Under the pieces are notes generated by a model. That model was not told the DNA's origin and did not search any database. It saw nothing but the letters and a program-made list of their open reading frames with translations. The position numbers and the translations under genes are program-made. A DNA stretch of 64,000 nt, from contig JAFEBS010000038.1 in NCBI GenBank assembly GCA_018242525.1, positions 63,438-127,437 on the forward strand, read 5' to 3'. Within the stretch, counting starts at the first letter, position 1. Every line of letters starts with the position of its first letter. Of the stretch, positions 54,081 to 62,044 are shown piece by piece. The DNA is from Planctomycetota bacterium. Lineage in GTDB: Bacteria; Planctomycetota; Planctomycetia; Planctomycetales; Planctomycetaceae.

Positions 54081-55304
54081 ATGAAACAAATCAAGAAAAA
54101 GCCGTCACGCCGTGATTTTCTCAAGACAACCGGAGCGGCATTTGGCGTTCCCTTCATCATCACTTCCGCGGCACTCGGCAATGCCGAGCGGCCGGCGGCG
54201 AGTGATCGGATCGTGATGGGGGGCATCGGAATCGGAAACATGGGCCGCGGCGATCAGGGTGCCTTCCTGGGTCGCAGGGATGTGCAGTATGTCGCCCTGT
54301 CGGACGTCCGCGAAGACGTGCGTAACAAGTCGAAGGCGAATGTCGACGGACGTTACCGCAATGCGGACTGCCAGACCTACACCGATTTCCGCGAACTGCT
54401 CGCCCGGCCGGATCTCGACGCCGTGCATATTGCCACCCCCGACCACTGGCATGCGATCATGGTGATTGAAGCCTGCCGGAACGGAAAGGATGTGTATTGC
54501 CAGAAGCCGGAAACGCTGACGTTGCGGGAAGGGCCGCTGATGATCGCTGCCGCCCGACGATACGGACGGGTCGTTTCCGGAGGTAGCCAGCGCGTTCTGG
54601 GGGACTACCGCAAATACGTGGATCCCGCCTGGGCTGGTGAGTTTGGCACGATCAAGTCGATCAATGTGAATGTCGGACCGTTACCCCAACTCTGCAATCT
54701 GCCCCAGGAAGACATGGGAGAAAAAATCGACTGGGATTTGTGGCTCGGCCCCGCCCCGTGGGCTCCCTACAACTCCAAACGCTGCAGCGGCAGTTTTTCG
54801 ATCAACGGTTCCAGTTGGCGCTCGTTCAGCGACTATTCCGGCGGTGGTATGACCGATTGGGGCGCCCACCACTTTGGCGGTGCCACGTTCATCTGCGACG
54901 TCCGCGACCTGCAGCCCGAAGAAGTGACATACTTCGATGACAAGGATGGCAAGTACCTGGCGTACCGTTACCCCAACGGATTGACGATTTATCACAACCG
55001 CCCCCACACCGGCAACCTGCAGATCGAAGGGACTCCCGGTGAAAAACTGCCCGCGAAGCCCGTTCCGGTGTACAAGGGAGACGGTGAAATCTACGGTGAC
55101 TTCATCCACTGCGTGAAGACGCGGGAAACGCCGTTCCGCGACATTGAATCAGCCGTGAATACGGCCGTGCTGGCCCACTTGGGGAACATCGCCTACCAAC
55201 TGAAGCGATCCTTAAAATGGGATGCCGCTCGCCAGGAATTCATCGGTGATGCGGAAGCCAACCGCCTGACTGACCGCGCTCGTCGGGAACCGTGGCAACT
55301 GTAG
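54081..55304 (+). CDS. Tat-exported Gfo/Idh/MocA family oxidoreductase
   Basis: A 407-residue NAD(P)-dependent sugar or cyclitol dehydrogenase-type protein with a twin-arginine signal (SRRDFLKTTGAAFGVPFI, 9-26). The Rossmann motif is GGIGIGNMGRG (47-57), the catalytic motif is QKP (141-143, Lys142, a variant of EKP), and the C-terminal half has GGGMTDWGAHHFGGATF. GGAGG ten bases upstream supports the ATG at 54081; longer frames lack coding character. Exported members are frequent in planctomycetes and linked to glycan or polyol use. The two HEAT-repeat genes that follow suggest one operon. Confidence 0.92.
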   Translation: MKQIKKKPSRRDFLKTTGAAFGVPFIITSAALGNAERPAASDRIVMGGIGIGNMGRGDQGAFLGRRDVQYVALSDVREDVRNKSKANVDGRYRNADCQTYTDFRELLARPDLDAVHIATPDHWHAIMVIEACRNGKDVYCQKPETLTLREGPLMIAAARRYGRVVSGGSQRVLGDYRKYVDPAWAGEFGTIKSINVNVGPLPQLCNLPQEDMGEKIDWDLWLGPAPWAPYNSKRCSGSFSINGSSWRSFSDYSGGGMTDWGAHHFGGATFICDVRDLQPEEVTYFDDKDGKYLAYRYPNGLTIYHNRPHTGNLQIEGTPGEKLPAKPVPVYKGDGEIYGDFIHCVKTRETPFRDIESAVNTAVLAHLGNIAYQLKRSLKWDAARQEFIGDAEANRLTDRARREPWQL

Positions 55305-55419
55305 CGTCGAGGTTCCTTGTCTGTATCCCGTGCTCATCGGGGTGATATGGCCATCGACGCCCACAGGCGCAGACGATTGTACAAGTCAAATCCCAGACAT
55401 TTTCCAATAGGTAAATCAT

Positions 55420-56124
55420 ATGTTGGACACAGCATTCGAAGCTCTCAAGAAGTTCGATTGGGGCAGCGACCTCGGAGCGTTGGCTCCAATTGAAGATGCC
55501 GTCACAGCGGCTCATGGCAAGCCCGAGGCCCGCCATGAAGTCGAGACTCGACTCGTCACCGCCTTACAGGGGGAACTCTCGCGGGATGCCCGCGAATACG
55601 TTTGCCGCAAGCTGGCCATTGTCGGAACGGCCGCCTGCGTCCCCGGACTGGCACCACTGCTGGTCAACCCGGAGAGTTCACACATGTCTCGGTTTGCACT
55701 GGAACAGATTCCAGCGCCCGAGGCAGCCCAGGCACTGCGTGACGCTCTATCCAGGGCGAGCGGAACAGTGAAGATCGGCATTATCAGTTCGCTGGGGGCC
55801 CGGCGCGATGCGGCGTCGGTCCCGCCACTGGGTGAACTGCTCCAGGACGGGGATGCGGCGATCGCTCGAGCGGCCGCTCTCGCCCTCGGTGCGATTGGCA
55901 GCGCGGATTCCGCCGCCGTACTGCAACGGAGTCTGCAGGCCGCTGGAGGCAGTCCGGCACCGATCGTCGACGCACTGCTTCATTGTGCCGAAACTCTGAT
56001 GGCGGCCAACAAGCTGACGGAAGCGACCGCCATCTATCAAGCCTTCGCCCAGGACAACCAACCAAGACTGGTCAGGCTGGCCGCAAACCGCGGTCTGCTG
56101 GCCTGTGCCAGCAAGCAAGCCTGA
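55420..56124 (+). CDS. HEAT-repeat protein
   Basis: A 234-residue soluble protein made of HEAT/PBS-lyase-type repeats: residues about 65-95 (AIVGTAACVPGLAPLLVNPE), 97-120 (RFALEQIPAPEAAQALRDAL), 125-150 (ISSLGARRDAASVPPLGELL) and 155-185 (AALALGAIGSADSAAVLQRS), then a TPR-like helix pair. The repeats usually act as a protein-protein scaffold. It follows the Gfo/Idh/MocA gene by 115 bases and precedes another HEAT protein gene by 149 bases, all on the same strand. Confidence 0.85.
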   Translation: MLDTAFEALKKFDWGSDLGALAPIEDAVTAAHGKPEARHEVETRLVTALQGELSRDAREYVCRKLAIVGTAACVPGLAPLLVNPESSHMSRFALEQIPAPEAAQALRDALSRASGTVKIGIISSLGARRDAASVPPLGELLQDGDAAIARAAALALGAIGSADSAAVLQRSLQAAGGSPAPIVDALLHCAETLMAANKLTEATAIYQAFAQDNQPRLVRLAANRGLLACASKQA

Positions 56125-56273
56125 CACTTGCCCGATGCGCGAGCGACCGGTTTGCACACGTCCAACTTGAAAACCCACACTTGATCATCGGGCCAGTACC
56201 GTTGACATCAATCGTCGAACGCCAAATGTCCATTCTAAAACAACTTGATCACGCACTTCCGGGAGGTCGCACC

Positions 56274-57659
56274 ATGTTGCGCCAGATATTGCCGAGCATT
56301 CTTGTTCTGACCCTGCTGGCCGGGTTGACACAATTCGTCCGTGCGGACGACAAGCCGTCCGACGACCTGGTGAAGCTGATTATCAAATTGATTGGTGACC
56401 CGGATCGCGAGTTTCGGGCGGCCGGCCTGGAAAAGGTGCGTTCATCCGCCAAGGGGGCTGCGGCGACTCACCTGTTTGCAGCTCAACTGACGAAACTGGA
56501 TGCTGCCGGTCAGATCGCGCTGTTGAGCGCTCTGGCCGATCGCCGTGATGCCACAGCACGGGCCGCGGTGCTGGAACTTCTCGGTGCCAGCCAGGACGAA
56601 CAGGTCCGGGCCAGTTCCATTCTGGCACTGGGAACGTTGGGGGGAATTGCCGATTTGCCATTGCTGGTCAAGTCGCTGTCGGCGTCGGGACCGGAACAGG
56701 CCGCGGCCCGGCGCAGCCTGGTGCAGATGTCGGGTGACACTGTGAACAAGTCGCTGGCCGCGGAATTGAAGACCGCGACTCCGCACGTGAAGAACGCGTT
56801 GATCGACGTCCTGTCAACTCGACGCGCGACCGACGAATCCCCGGCCCTGGTGGCGGCTACGGTCGACGATGCGGCTCAGGTGCGAAGCGCAGCGATGTCC
56901 GCGCTGGGACAGATCGGCAGCCCCGATCAGATCTCGGCCCTGTTGCCTGGAGTTTTGAAGGCTCAGAAGGGTGGCGAACGGGATCATGCCGAACGCAGCG
57001 TCGCCATGATTTGTTCCCGGATCGACAATGAGGACGAACGCGGGACGCGGCTGATCGAGGCGTTGAATACGATTCCGCCCGCAGATCGTGACGAACTGCT
57101 GCCACTCGTGGGACGTGTCGGGGGCAAGAAGTTGATCAACTTCGTCGGCGACATCGCCTCGGAACAGGATCCCGCTCGACGGAAATTCGGGATCGACGCG
57201 TTGAGCAAATGGCCTGACGCCAGCGTGGCAGACAAACTTCTGGAGATCGCCAACAAGACGGCGGATCCCGCCGAACGAAACCAGGCGTTTCAAGGGTACG
57301 TCAAGATTGCCGCTACGCGCGACAATCGTTCGGACCGCCAGCGACTGGATCGGATGAAGCAGGCGATGAAGGCGGCACGCTCGCCGGAAGAGCAATTGCT
57401 GGTCATCAACCGCACGCGGACCGCCTACGATGTTGAAGCCGTCCGGTTTGTTCAGCCCTATCTGGAAGATCCGGAATTCGCGCAACTCGCCTGTGAAACG
57501 ATCGTCGAAATCGCCCATCACCGCGAAGTCCGGGATCCTCACAAGGCAGAATTCGACAAGATCCTCGACAAGGTGATCGCCGTTTCCAAGGATGCGGTCG
57601 TCGTCGATCGTGCCCAGCGATACAAGCGCGGCGAAACCTGGGAGCGGCCGAAGAAATGA
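56274..57659 (+). CDS. Exported HEAT-repeat protein
   Basis: A 461-residue protein with signal peptide (residues 1-24, PSILVLTLLAGLTQFVRAD) and about ten HEAT-like units, for example RRDATARAAVLELLGASQDE (about 88-107), ASSILALGTLGGIADLPLLV and RSAAMSALGQIGSPDQISAL. It ends in a charged segment (VDRAQRYKRGETWERPKK). GGGAGG at 56261-56266 fixes the start at 56274 rather than the longer frame. Third gene in the run with the Gfo/Idh/MocA and the shorter HEAT protein; perhaps a periplasmic scaffold for that enzyme (inference). Confidence 0.88.
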   Translation: MLRQILPSILVLTLLAGLTQFVRADDKPSDDLVKLIIKLIGDPDREFRAAGLEKVRSSAKGAAATHLFAAQLTKLDAAGQIALLSALADRRDATARAAVLELLGASQDEQVRASSILALGTLGGIADLPLLVKSLSASGPEQAAARRSLVQMSGDTVNKSLAAELKTATPHVKNALIDVLSTRRATDESPALVAATVDDAAQVRSAAMSALGQIGSPDQISALLPGVLKAQKGGERDHAERSVAMICSRIDNEDERGTRLIEALNTIPPADRDELLPLVGRVGGKKLINFVGDIASEQDPARRKFGIDALSKWPDASVADKLLEIANKTADPAERNQAFQGYVKIAATRDNRSDRQRLDRMKQAMKAARSPEEQLLVINRTRTAYDVEAVRFVQPYLEDPEFAQLACETIVEIAHHREVRDPHKAEFDKILDKVIAVSKDAVVVDRAQRYKRGETWERPKK

Positions 57660-59321
57660 CTACCAGAGCCAGGTCGCGCCCGTGGTCAGGACCGTGATCG
57701 CGAGCAGAGCGTTCGTGATCGCATGAGCCTGAATTGCGCTGGCGAGGTTTCCCTGCTTTCGCGTCACCCAGGCATAGGCAAGCCCCGCCGCGATCCCTCC
57801 CATCCACAACTGGTGCAAGAGCCCAAATGCCAGGGCCGACACGAGGACCGCCCAGATCGGCACCGATCGATAATCGACCTGTTCAAAGTCGGTTCGACAG
57901 AGGCGACGCAGGAAGAAACCGCGAAACGCCAGTTCTTCGATGACGGGCACGGTTACGACCGCGCCAAACACTCGCAGGATTGTCCAGGCGAGTCCACCAG
58001 CAGTGTCGCACGCTGGCAGCGGCGTCGAAGTGACTTCGTGCATTTGTGATTCCACCCACGCCAGGCCGATCCAAGCCAGAAAAACACCGATTCCGTAACG
58101 TATCGCCAAGGATGACCAGGTCCAATGCAGCCGCCGGAGCGTCGCGCGACTGAGCAACAGCGTCGCCAGTGATACCAGGACAACCAGCGGATAAAGCGAC
58201 GACGGGTCGTCCACAAACGCCGCGATGACCATACTTAGTGCTGTCAGCACCAGGAATGGCACCAGGTAAGGAACGGCTGCTGTTGTTGTCGTCCGGGCCG
58301 CAGTGGCGATACGGTGGGAAAAAAACTCGGACTGCAAAACACCGGCCATCAGACCGAGGGAAACCAGATTAAACAGGATCCAACCGGCCTGCGAATGAAA
58401 CCCTCCCAGCGCGACGCTGGCGGAGTATTCCGTACCGATCACGATCAATGCGGCAATCCGCAGTGAGTTGCAGATCCAGATCAGCAGGATTCCGGCGGGC
58501 AGCAACAGCCACGCACGCGGAAAACGCAGCGTCTGGCGAAAGCCCGCGAGAAACGCAAGTACGAAAACGGTGATCAGCCCAATTCCCTCATATCCGGAAC
58601 ACTGTGGGGCAATCTGCACATAGAATGATTCGGTGCCGAGCAATCGATGCTCCACATCGGACACGATCGATTCCGTGTAGAAGAAGCTGAGCCACCAGGC
58701 GACAAGTCGAAACGTCGATTCGCCCAGCGGATTCCAGAGCACCTGGAACAAGCGGCCTCCAAACGTTGCCGCCAACGATGTCACCAGCCCGGTCAACAGC
58801 GTCCAGCGTTCCACGATCGCCAGCCGCCACCAGAACACGGGTGGTGCGATGGCGCACAAGCAGCATGTCCCGCAGGCCGCTGCGAAAGCGAGCCACATGG
58901 CGATCCAAACCGCATGATTCGACGATCCTGCGGCTTCATCATCAAAGATGACCTGCGAGGCCAGGGCCAGTGCCGCAAATGCCAACCACTGACCGGTCCA
59001 CCAGAGTGGCCATCGACGATACTCGCGCACAGCCTGCGCGAGCTCTTGCACATGATCCAGAAAACGCGTCCATCCCAGGATTGATGTCGCGACAATCAGA
59101 CAAAGGCCAATCCGCGGCAGCAGGGGCAGGATTCCAAACAGCCATCCCCATGTCGACGAGGACTCGGCCATCGAACCGGCATCAAAACAGACCGTCAGTC
59201 CCAATCCCTGGGCGATGAATACGGCGATGATCGCCACGATGCGCCAGGACCATCCCGGCAGCAGCCATGCGGATCTGAACCGCTGCAGGGATGGAGAGGC
59301 CGAAACTGACAAGTCATGCAC
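57660..59321 (-). CDS. xrtE: Exosortase E/protease fusion (XrtE, CPBP domain)
   Basis: A 553-residue polytopic membrane protein fusing an exosortase to a CPBP-type (Rce1-like) glutamic protease. Exosortase catalytic triad: Cys241 in APQCSGYEG, Arg288 in WICNSLRIA and His309 in GGFHSQAGW. CPBP motifs: Glu462-Glu463 and Arg467 in IEELAFRGFF, then His503 in FGLLHQLWMG and a last histidine at about 533. The fusion matches the exosortase E/VPEID-CTERM system, in which substrates with a VPEID-like motif, membrane helix and basic tail are cleaved. The likely substrate gene is 68 bases upstream, and both are on the same strand. Confidence 0.93.
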   Translation of the reverse strand: MHDLSVSASPSLQRFRSAWLLPGWSWRIVAIIAVFIAQGLGLTVCFDAGSMAESSSTWGWLFGILPLLPRIGLCLIVATSILGWTRFLDHVQELAQAVREYRRWPLWWTGQWLAFAALALASQVIFDDEAAGSSNHAVWIAMWLAFAAACGTCCLCAIAPPVFWWRLAIVERWTLLTGLVTSLAATFGGRLFQVLWNPLGESTFRLVAWWLSFFYTESIVSDVEHRLLGTESFYVQIAPQCSGYEGIGLITVFVLAFLAGFRQTLRFPRAWLLLPAGILLIWICNSLRIAALIVIGTEYSASVALGGFHSQAGWILFNLVSLGLMAGVLQSEFFSHRIATAARTTTTAAVPYLVPFLVLTALSMVIAAFVDDPSSLYPLVVLVSLATLLLSRATLRRLHWTWSSLAIRYGIGVFLAWIGLAWVESQMHEVTSTPLPACDTAGGLAWTILRVFGAVVTVPVIEELAFRGFFLRRLCRTDFEQVDYRSVPIWAVLVSALAFGLLHQLWMGGIAAGLAYAWVTRKQGNLASAIQAHAITNALLAITVLTTGATWLW

Positions 59322-59389
59322 CTTGATCGATCGAAGCGAGATTCACGAGCAACCCGTTTGTTGGGCAAGGCCCATCCGTCCTTCAGGAC

Positions 59390-59674
59390 TCATTCCGCCG
59401 ACTGGTCTTTCCGCGTCCCCAGGAATCGATCTTTCAGAAGGAAAGCACCGCCGACGAGTAACGACAGCGCGCATGCGGCCGATCCGGCACCGATTTCCGG
59501 TACCGAGCCACCCGTGCTCCCACCGCCTCCTCCACCTCCTCCTCCGCCGCCACCCCCTCCGCCGCCAAATAGTCCACCCCATCGACCTGCGAACGCGTCG
59601 TCGGACATCAGGGTTAGAATTGCCGCCATCGCCAGCATGGGCACGACGGTTTTCGACAGGACTCGCAAGATCAT
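59390..59674 (-). CDS. Polyglycine VPEIG-CTERM exosortase substrate
   Basis: A 94-residue protein with a signal peptide (residues 1-29, MAAILTLMSDDAFAG), a short WGGLF then about 16 consecutive Gly, STGGS, and a CTERM tripartite tail: VPEIG (58-62), hydrophobic helix (about 63-80, GSAACALSLLVGGAFLL) and basic KDRFLGTRK. VPEIG is a one-residue variant of the VPEID motif that defines exosortase E substrates, and the exosortase E gene is the next gene. The start at 59674 has GAGGAG; the longer frame to 59740 adds a non-signal leader. The glycine-coding tract is a run of GGN triplets and may vary in length by slippage. Confidence 0.9.
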   Translation of the reverse strand: MILRVLSKTVVPMLAMAAILTLMSDDAFAGRWGGLFGGGGGGGGGGGGGGGGSTGGSVPEIGAGSAACALSLLVGGAFLLKDRFLGTRKDQSAE

Positions 59675-59985
59675 CTGTTCAATCTCCTCAGGAACCAAAC
59701 TGGCGACTGTCTCTTCGACTGGTGGAAACTTTGTACTCACCGGATCATCGAAGTGCAGACGTGCTACTCACGCTGCTCCAAAATGATTCCATGCCAGATC
59801 CCCATTGCGGGCACAAACCGGACTGTTCCAGAGGACATTTCCCCAGCTGAAGGGAGGTGGGAGGATGAGCGGCGTTGTAGCAGTTCGTTGACAAATGGAA
59901 TCATGTCCAAGCGGGATTCAATCTGGATGAATCTTTGTCACGCTGTGAATTCTTGAGCCACACAGCGGGCTTGAATCAGGTGCAA
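59675..59985. other. Upstream region of the CTERM substrate gene
   Basis: About 310 bases between two minus-strand genes, holding the promoter of the CTERM-exosortase unit. No further gene or clear hairpin was seen. Confidence 0.4.
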
Positions 59986-60159
59986 TCACTGGGGCTTCGG
60001 ATCGGTATGTCGATATCCCGCACACTGCGCCACGGGCTGTGGCGGATACTTTGGATATCTTGGATCCGTCGTCGCCAGGGAACACAGCAGGAAGCGTGAT
60101 CCGTGCGGAGTTTGCACGACTCGCATCCACTGGCAGGTTTCACACAGGCTGATCAACAT
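59986..60159 (-). CDS. Four-cysteine mini-protein, probably zinc- or iron-binding
   Basis: A 57-residue frame on the minus strand from an ATG at 60159 to a stop at 59986. Cysteines are at 6, 9, 26 and 46 (CETC; FLLC; VAQCAGY), the spacing of a small zinc ribbon or rubredoxin-like knuckle. The stretch DPRYPKYPPQPVAQC is proline-rich and composition is clearly coding. From memory this looks like a conserved planctomycete small protein, but I cannot confirm that. It lies 131 bases from the divergent pgi gene. A longer frame (to 60291) overlaps the pgi leader and is not needed. Confidence 0.65.
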   Translation of the reverse strand: MLISLCETCQWMRVVQTPHGSRFLLCSLATTDPRYPKYPPQPVAQCAGYRHTDPKPQ

Positions 60160-60289
60160 TCGATTGTGGTGTCCGCAAGGGTCGCACAGTCCATTCCCGG
60201 TGGGTATGTTAGCACACCGGATGGAACTCAACGCGGCCGACTGTCTGACCGCTGTTGCATTCCCGATTTCTGATCGAGAAGGAAGTGAC

Positions 60290-61909
60290 ATGTCTGTTGC
60301 CTGGGATCGCTACTGCAAGTATCTGATCGCCGATCAAAACCTCGGGTTTTCGATGGATGTCAGTCGCGTCCGGTTCGAAGACAGCGATTTGGAACCGTTG
60401 TTGCCACGCATGCAACTGGCGCTGACCGCCATGCAGCAGCTTGAAAACGGGTCGATTGCCAACCCGGATGAAAACCGCATGGTGGGGCACTACTGGCTTC
60501 GCAGCCCGGAACTGGCACCATCGCCCGAAATCACCAGTGAGATTCGGGAAACACAGGCCGCGATTGCCCAGTTTGCGGAAGACGTTCACGAGGGGCGGAT
60601 CACCACCCCGGCCGGCGGTTTTCAGTACGTACTGGTCATCGGCATCGGTGGTTCGGCCCTGGGACCGCAGTTTGTCGCCCAGGCCCTGGGAACTCCCTAC
60701 GATACGATGTTGCCGTTTTTCGTCGACAATACCGACCCCGACGGAATTGACCAGATCCTGGGTGAACTGGACGGTCAACTGGGGATGACATTGGTGCTGG
60801 TCGTCTCGAAATCTGGCGGAACGCCGGAAACCCGGAATGGCATGCTGGAAATCCAGCAGGCGTTTCGCAATGCCGGAGTGGATTTCGCAAAACATGCTGT
60901 CGCCGTGACGCAGGTCGGCAGCAAACTGGATCAAACGGCGAAATCCCAGGGGTGGCTCAAGACGTTCCCCATGTGGGACTGGGTGGGCGGCCGCACCTCT
61001 GTCCTGTCGGCGGTGGGACTGCTACCGGCCGCGCTGCAGGGGATCTATACCGACGACATGCTGGCGGGAGCCGCGGCCATGGACCGGCTGACGCGGAACA
61101 CCGACGCGATGCGCAATCCGGCGGCACTGCTGGCAATGATGTGGTACCACGTCGGCGGGGGCCGGGGGACAAAGGACATGGTGATCCTGCCCTACAAGGA
61201 CCGCCTATGCCTGTTCAGCCGCTATCTGCAACAACTGGTCATGGAATCCCTGGGGAAGGAAGTCGACCGCCAGGGGATCACTGTTCATCAGGGCATCGCG
61301 GTCTACGGCAACAAGGGCTCAACGGATCAGCACGCCTATGTCCAACAGTTGCGTGACGGCATCCCCAACTTCTTTGCCACGTTCATTCAGGTCCTGAAGG
61401 ATCGTGAGCTGGATGTGGACGATGAAGGAGAACTGTCCGAATTCGATTTTGAAGTGGAACCCGGGATTACGTCCGGCGACTACCTGCAGGGTTTCCTGCT
61501 GGGGACCCGCGAAGCCCTGTTTGACAGCGGTCGCGACTCCATCACACTCACGGTGAATGAAGTCAACGGACACAGTGTGGGTGCGTTAATTGCACTCTAT
61601 GAACGTGCAGTCGGACTTTACGCGGAACTGGTCGATATCAACGCCTACCACCAGCCGGGCGTGGAAGCCGGCAAGAAAGCGGCAGCGACGATCCTGGATC
61701 TGCAATCCAGGGTCGTGGCCCACCTGAAACATGTGGCAATCCCCCAAACGGCCGCACAGGTGGCCACCGCACTCGGCCTGCCCGAGCGAACCGAATGGGT
61801 CTACAAACTGCTGGAACACCTGGCAGCCAACGTCGGACGCGGCGTCGATCACGTGGAAGGCGACGACCCCGCCTCGGCCGAATTCCGCGAGGTCATTCAC
61901 GAAGACTGA
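60290..61909 (+). CDS. pgi: Glucose-6-phosphate isomerase
   Basis: A 539-residue PGI of glycolysis/gluconeogenesis, interconverting glucose 6-phosphate and fructose 6-phosphate in the cytosol. Sugar isomerase (SIS) folds are visible with VIGIGGSALGPQ (116-127) and VSKSGGTPETRN (172-183), and the second signature region GNKGSTDQHAYVQQLRDG with the catalytic His. Residues ASLGKE-like VMESLGKEVDRQG also fit. The form is the alpha/beta bacterial type with an extra C-terminal helical part (LPERTEWVYKLLEHLAANVG). The start at 60290 follows AAGGAAG; the open frame upstream is non-coding. Confidence 0.95.
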   Translation: MSVAWDRYCKYLIADQNLGFSMDVSRVRFEDSDLEPLLPRMQLALTAMQQLENGSIANPDENRMVGHYWLRSPELAPSPEITSEIRETQAAIAQFAEDVHEGRITTPAGGFQYVLVIGIGGSALGPQFVAQALGTPYDTMLPFFVDNTDPDGIDQILGELDGQLGMTLVLVVSKSGGTPETRNGMLEIQQAFRNAGVDFAKHAVAVTQVGSKLDQTAKSQGWLKTFPMWDWVGGRTSVLSAVGLLPAALQGIYTDDMLAGAAAMDRLTRNTDAMRNPAALLAMMWYHVGGGRGTKDMVILPYKDRLCLFSRYLQQLVMESLGKEVDRQGITVHQGIAVYGNKGSTDQHAYVQQLRDGIPNFFATFIQVLKDRELDVDDEGELSEFDFEVEPGITSGDYLQGFLLGTREALFDSGRDSITLTVNEVNGHSVGALIALYERAVGLYAELVDINAYHQPGVEAGKKAAATILDLQSRVVAHLKHVAIPQTAAQVATALGLPERTEWVYKLLEHLAANVGRGVDHVEGDDPASAEFREVIHED

Positions 61910-61930
61910 CCCTGCATTTGGCCTGTGAGC

Positions 61931-62038
61931 CCTGGCCGCCTGTGGCATAAGGTGTCTGCCCCTCTCCGGGCACGCGATTTTCAAGGTGAATTCAGTGCCC
62001 TCCAAAGGGTCAGACACCTTATGCCACAGGCTTCCAGG
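61931..62038. repeat. Inverted-repeat element C (REP/REPIN-like)
   Basis: Perfect 21-base arms 61938-61958 (starting GCCTGTGGCATAAGG) and 62011-62031 are inverse complements; outer CCTGG (61931-61935) and CCAGG (62034-62038) extend the stem and an inner GGGCAC/GTGCCC pair (61968-61973 and 61995-62000) folds too. It fills the space between the convergent pgi and anti-sigma genes, so it may also act as a bidirectional terminator. Confidence 0.85.
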
Positions 62039-62044
62039 CGCTCG

